DNA of 8,486 nt from Sulfurimonas sp. (GTDB lineage: Bacteria; Campylobacterota; Campylobacteria; Campylobacterales; Sulfurimonadaceae), in contig JAIOSY010000225.1 in assembly GCA_021107375.1 (NCBI GenBank), positions 1-8,486 of the forward strand, read 5' to 3'. The notes under the pieces are model-generated. The model did not search any database. It was not told the DNA's origin and worked only from the letters and a program-made list of their open reading frames with translations. Of the stretch, positions 6,961 to 8,486 are shown piece after piece; positions within the stretch are counted from its first letter, which is position 1; the number at the start of each line of letters is the position of its first letter. Both the position numbers and the translations under genes were made by a program.

Positions 6961-6995
6961 AATAAAAAAGGCAGTGAATTAAATCACTACCTTTT
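6961..6995 (-). terminator. Intrinsic terminator after the cytochrome c lipoprotein gene
   Basis: AAAAGG-C-AGTGA (6966-6977) pairs with TCACT-A-CCTTTT (6984-6995), with a single C/A mismatch and a 6-base loop. Read on the minus strand, the hairpin runs into TTTTTTATT. It lies 17 bp after the cytochrome c stop codon and separates the SQR-like/cytochrome unit from the b561-DHC gene. Confidence 0.87.
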
Positions 6996-7011
6996 AAAAG
7001 TGTATTATAAT

Positions 7012-7389
7012 TTATTTATTTTTAACTAGGTAAGATAAAAATTCTGCCATTGCATTTATATCGTAATCATAACCTTTATCAACAAGTTTTTGCATGTTAT
7101 GTTCCATGATTTCATGATCAGTACCACCAGATTGTCCACTTGTACCACCATTTTTAACATCGTATAAATCTTGTGCCATCTCACCAGCAGTTCTATCATT
7201 TAGAGCAGGTGTTTTCTTAGCAGGATTACCCTCTCCAAATTTACCGTGACATTTAATACAAGATTTCTCGTAAACTTCCACCGTAGAGTATTTATATGTT
7301 ACTGCTTCTGGTGCTTTTTCTTCACCACAGCCTGTTAAAGCTATGAAAGCTAGTGCTGCTAGTGCTGTTGTAGTTATTTTTTTTATCAT
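7012..7389 (-). CDS. Monohaem cytochrome c lipoprotein
   Basis: A 125-residue protein with ATG start and a good AGGAG ribosome site (7396-7400). The first 20 residues are a lipoprotein signal peptide ending in the lipobox LTGC, so Cys21 should be lipidated and the mature protein membrane-tethered in the periplasm. One class I c-haem site, CIKCH (residues 44-48), follows, with GKFGEGNPAKKTPAL as in small cytochrome c domains. Met99 and Met114 are candidate distal ligands. The protein would shuttle electrons in the periplasm. It follows the SQR-like flavoprotein by 24 bp and shares its transcript, which resembles the flavoprotein plus cytochrome pairing of flavocytochrome c sulfide dehydrogenase. 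That comparison is from context only; partners could also include the b561-DHC protein. Confidence 0.9.
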   Translation of the reverse strand: MIKKITTTALAALAFIALTGCGEEKAPEAVTYKYSTVEVYEKSCIKCHGKFGEGNPAKKTPALNDRTAGEMAQDLYDVKNGGTSGQSGGTDHEIMEHNMQKLVDKGYDYDINAMAEFLSYLVKNK

Positions 7390-7413
7390 CTTATTCTCCT
7401 AAATATTTTTCTA

Positions 7414-8486
7414 TTAAGCTCTACCGCTAAGCATACCGATAACTGTCATTGGTTTAAGTGCGTAAACTTTCAGTAACCACCAAATCCATCTCTCTTGTGT
7501 TGGGTCAAGTGGAACCATTGGTGTTGGTTTTGCAGTCCAATTAAATTCTGCTAACATAACCGTACCAATACTTGTAATAAGTGGACAAACAGTATAACCA
7601 TAATATTTAGCTTCTAATTCTTTACCTTCCATAGAAGATATCATATTGTCAACAAGTACTTTATATTGTTTACGAACTGAACCACCTGTTTTACCCATTG
7701 GAACAGCAGCAACATCACCTAAACACCATACATTTTTGTATTTAACATGTTGTAGTGTTTCTTTTTTTACAGGTACCCAGCCTCTTCCTGAACCGATTTT
7801 ACTTGTGGCAACAACATCTGGAGCACACATCGGTGGAGTAACATGTATGAAATCATAAGGGATTTCAACAAGTTCACTTTTTAACTCAATTCCATACTCT
7901 TCTAAATCTTCATCCCATTCACCTTTTTCTGTCCAGTGGTGGTTAAATGTAGCTACTTTAGTTTCTGTGTCCATTGCTACAAGGTTGTGTTTGTAGTTCC
8001 ATTTGAAGCCTCTATCTTTGAATTGCTGTAAGATAGCTTCATGGTACTCAGGTACACCAAACATTTTACTACCGTTTGGATAGAAAGTAAGTTCAACTTT
8101 ATCACGAACACCAGCCTCTTCTAAACGAGCATTTGTAAGATACATGATTTTTTTAGGAGCACCACCACATTTAATAGGAGTATTTGGGTGAGTAAACACA
8201 GCTTGTAATTTTTCTGAACCAGTATGAGTTTTAGCTTTAGCGATTAATTCTTGGATACCTTTGTAAGTATCCTGTGCTCCATCTTGAAAATAGATAGAGT
8301 GAACACCATTTTTACCAACTTTTTCTCTAGTTTTAGAGTTTTCACCAGAAGATGTAATAACGCCATCTAAGCCATTAATCGAATCAAAGTCTAGCATAAG
8401 ACCAGTAGCGATAATCATTTGATCATAAGATACCTCTTCTTTGCCATCAACTGTAACTTTGTTATTATCAGGGTCAAAAGATGTAA
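7414..8486 (-). CDS. Type II sulfide:quinone reductase-like FAD flavoprotein (partial, N-terminus off the right edge)
   Basis: 356 codons are visible. The frame stays open to the window edge beyond the internal Met at 8416-8418, so the first FAD-binding GxGxxG lies outside. Visible motifs are YDQMIIATG (second part of the FAD fold), FTHPNTPIKCGGAPKKIMYL, HVTPPMCAPDV, GWVPVKKETLQH, NVWCLGDVAAVPMGKT and GYTVCPLIT. They align closely with the type II SQR family that includes mitochondrial SQOR. SQRs oxidise sulfide to polysulfide or persulfide and reduce quinone at the membrane. The first catalytic cysteine is present (KCGG, codon 8167-8169). The residue matching the second (GDC in human SQOR) is Val (7711-7713), with non-standard cysteines nearby in PPMCAP and WCLGD. 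It may therefore be a divergent SQR or use another sulfur substrate or acceptor. It is cotranscribed with the cytochrome c lipoprotein. Confidence 0.85.
   Translation of the reverse strand, partial: TSFDPDNNKVTVDGKEEVSYDQMIIATGLMLDFDSINGLDGVITSSGENSKTREKVGKNGVHSIYFQDGAQDTYKGIQELIAKAKTHTGSEKLQAVFTHPNTPIKCGGAPKKIMYLTNARLEEAGVRDKVELTFYPNGSKMFGVPEYHEAILQQFKDRGFKWNYKHNLVAMDTETKVATFNHHWTEKGEWDEDLEEYGIELKSELVEIPYDFIHVTPPMCAPDVVATSKIGSGRGWVPVKKETLQHVKYKNVWCLGDVAAVPMGKTGGSVRKQYKVLVDNMISSMEGKELEAKYYGYTVCPLITSIGTVMLAEFNWTAKPTPMVPLDPTQERWIWWLLKVYALKPMTVIGMLSGRA

Noticed and set aside
7646..7858. Open frame on the plus strand opposite the SQR-like gene
   Set aside because: It is antisense to conserved SQR motifs, without a ribosome site or recognisable product.
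8416..8418. Internal ATG as the start of a short SQR-like protein
   Set aside because: The frame is open upstream to the window edge and encodes conserved SQR sequence (VDGKEEVSYDQ) leading into the IATG motif, so this Met is internal.

Overview
This window is AT-rich bacterial DNA in which every gene lies on the minus strand, so it reads from high coordinates to low. The proteins point to a sulfur-metabolising member of the Campylobacterota (Sulfurimonas/Sulfurovum/Arcobacter-like). The clues are the gene content, the AT-rich Lys/Ile/Asn-biased coding, and a polysulfide/thiosulfate-reductase type molybdoenzyme next to a type II sulfide:quinone reductase relative. The genus is an inference; the assignment to a sulfur respiratory locus is much firmer.

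Layout in transcription order. (1) 8486-7012: a flavoprotein of the type II SQR family (N-terminus outside the window), then, after a short gap, a monohaem cytochrome c lipoprotein. A clear intrinsic terminator closes this unit at 6961-6995. (2) 6885-5734: a membrane cytochrome b561 fused to a periplasmic dihaem cytochrome c (DHC-type) domain. It starts at TTG and lies behind a promoter-sized region spanned by a perfect 15-bp inverted repeat. (3) 5566-1366: a compact psrABC operon. It encodes a Tat-exported molybdopterin catalytic subunit, a four-cluster ferredoxin subunit and an NrfD-type quinone-interacting membrane subunit. The operon has a candidate -10 box set within a direct repeat and ends in a strong hairpin terminator at 1311-1343. 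(4) 1156-1: a small secreted DUF1566-like protein, then the first 221 codons of a second psrA/phsA-type catalytic subunit that runs off the left edge.

How it may work together. PsrA and PsrB would face the periplasm on the PsrC quinol anchor and reduce polysulfide, sulfur or thiosulfate. The b561-DHC protein offers a route between the quinone pool and periplasmic haems, and the lipoprotein cytochrome could accept or donate those electrons. The SQR-like flavoprotein handles sulfide, polysulfide or a related sulfane-sulfur species. The locus therefore combines sulfur-reducing and sulfide-oxidising modules with a quinone/cytochrome c link, which would suit bidirectional sulfur metabolism. The most unusual points are the SQR relative lacking the second catalytic cysteine at its expected position, the b561-DHC fusion, the two tandem catalytic subunits separated by a DUF1566-like gene, and the two repeat-based candidate control regions. 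There is no gene-free stretch longer than 300 bases, and I see no tRNA, rRNA, insertion sequence or CRISPR array.
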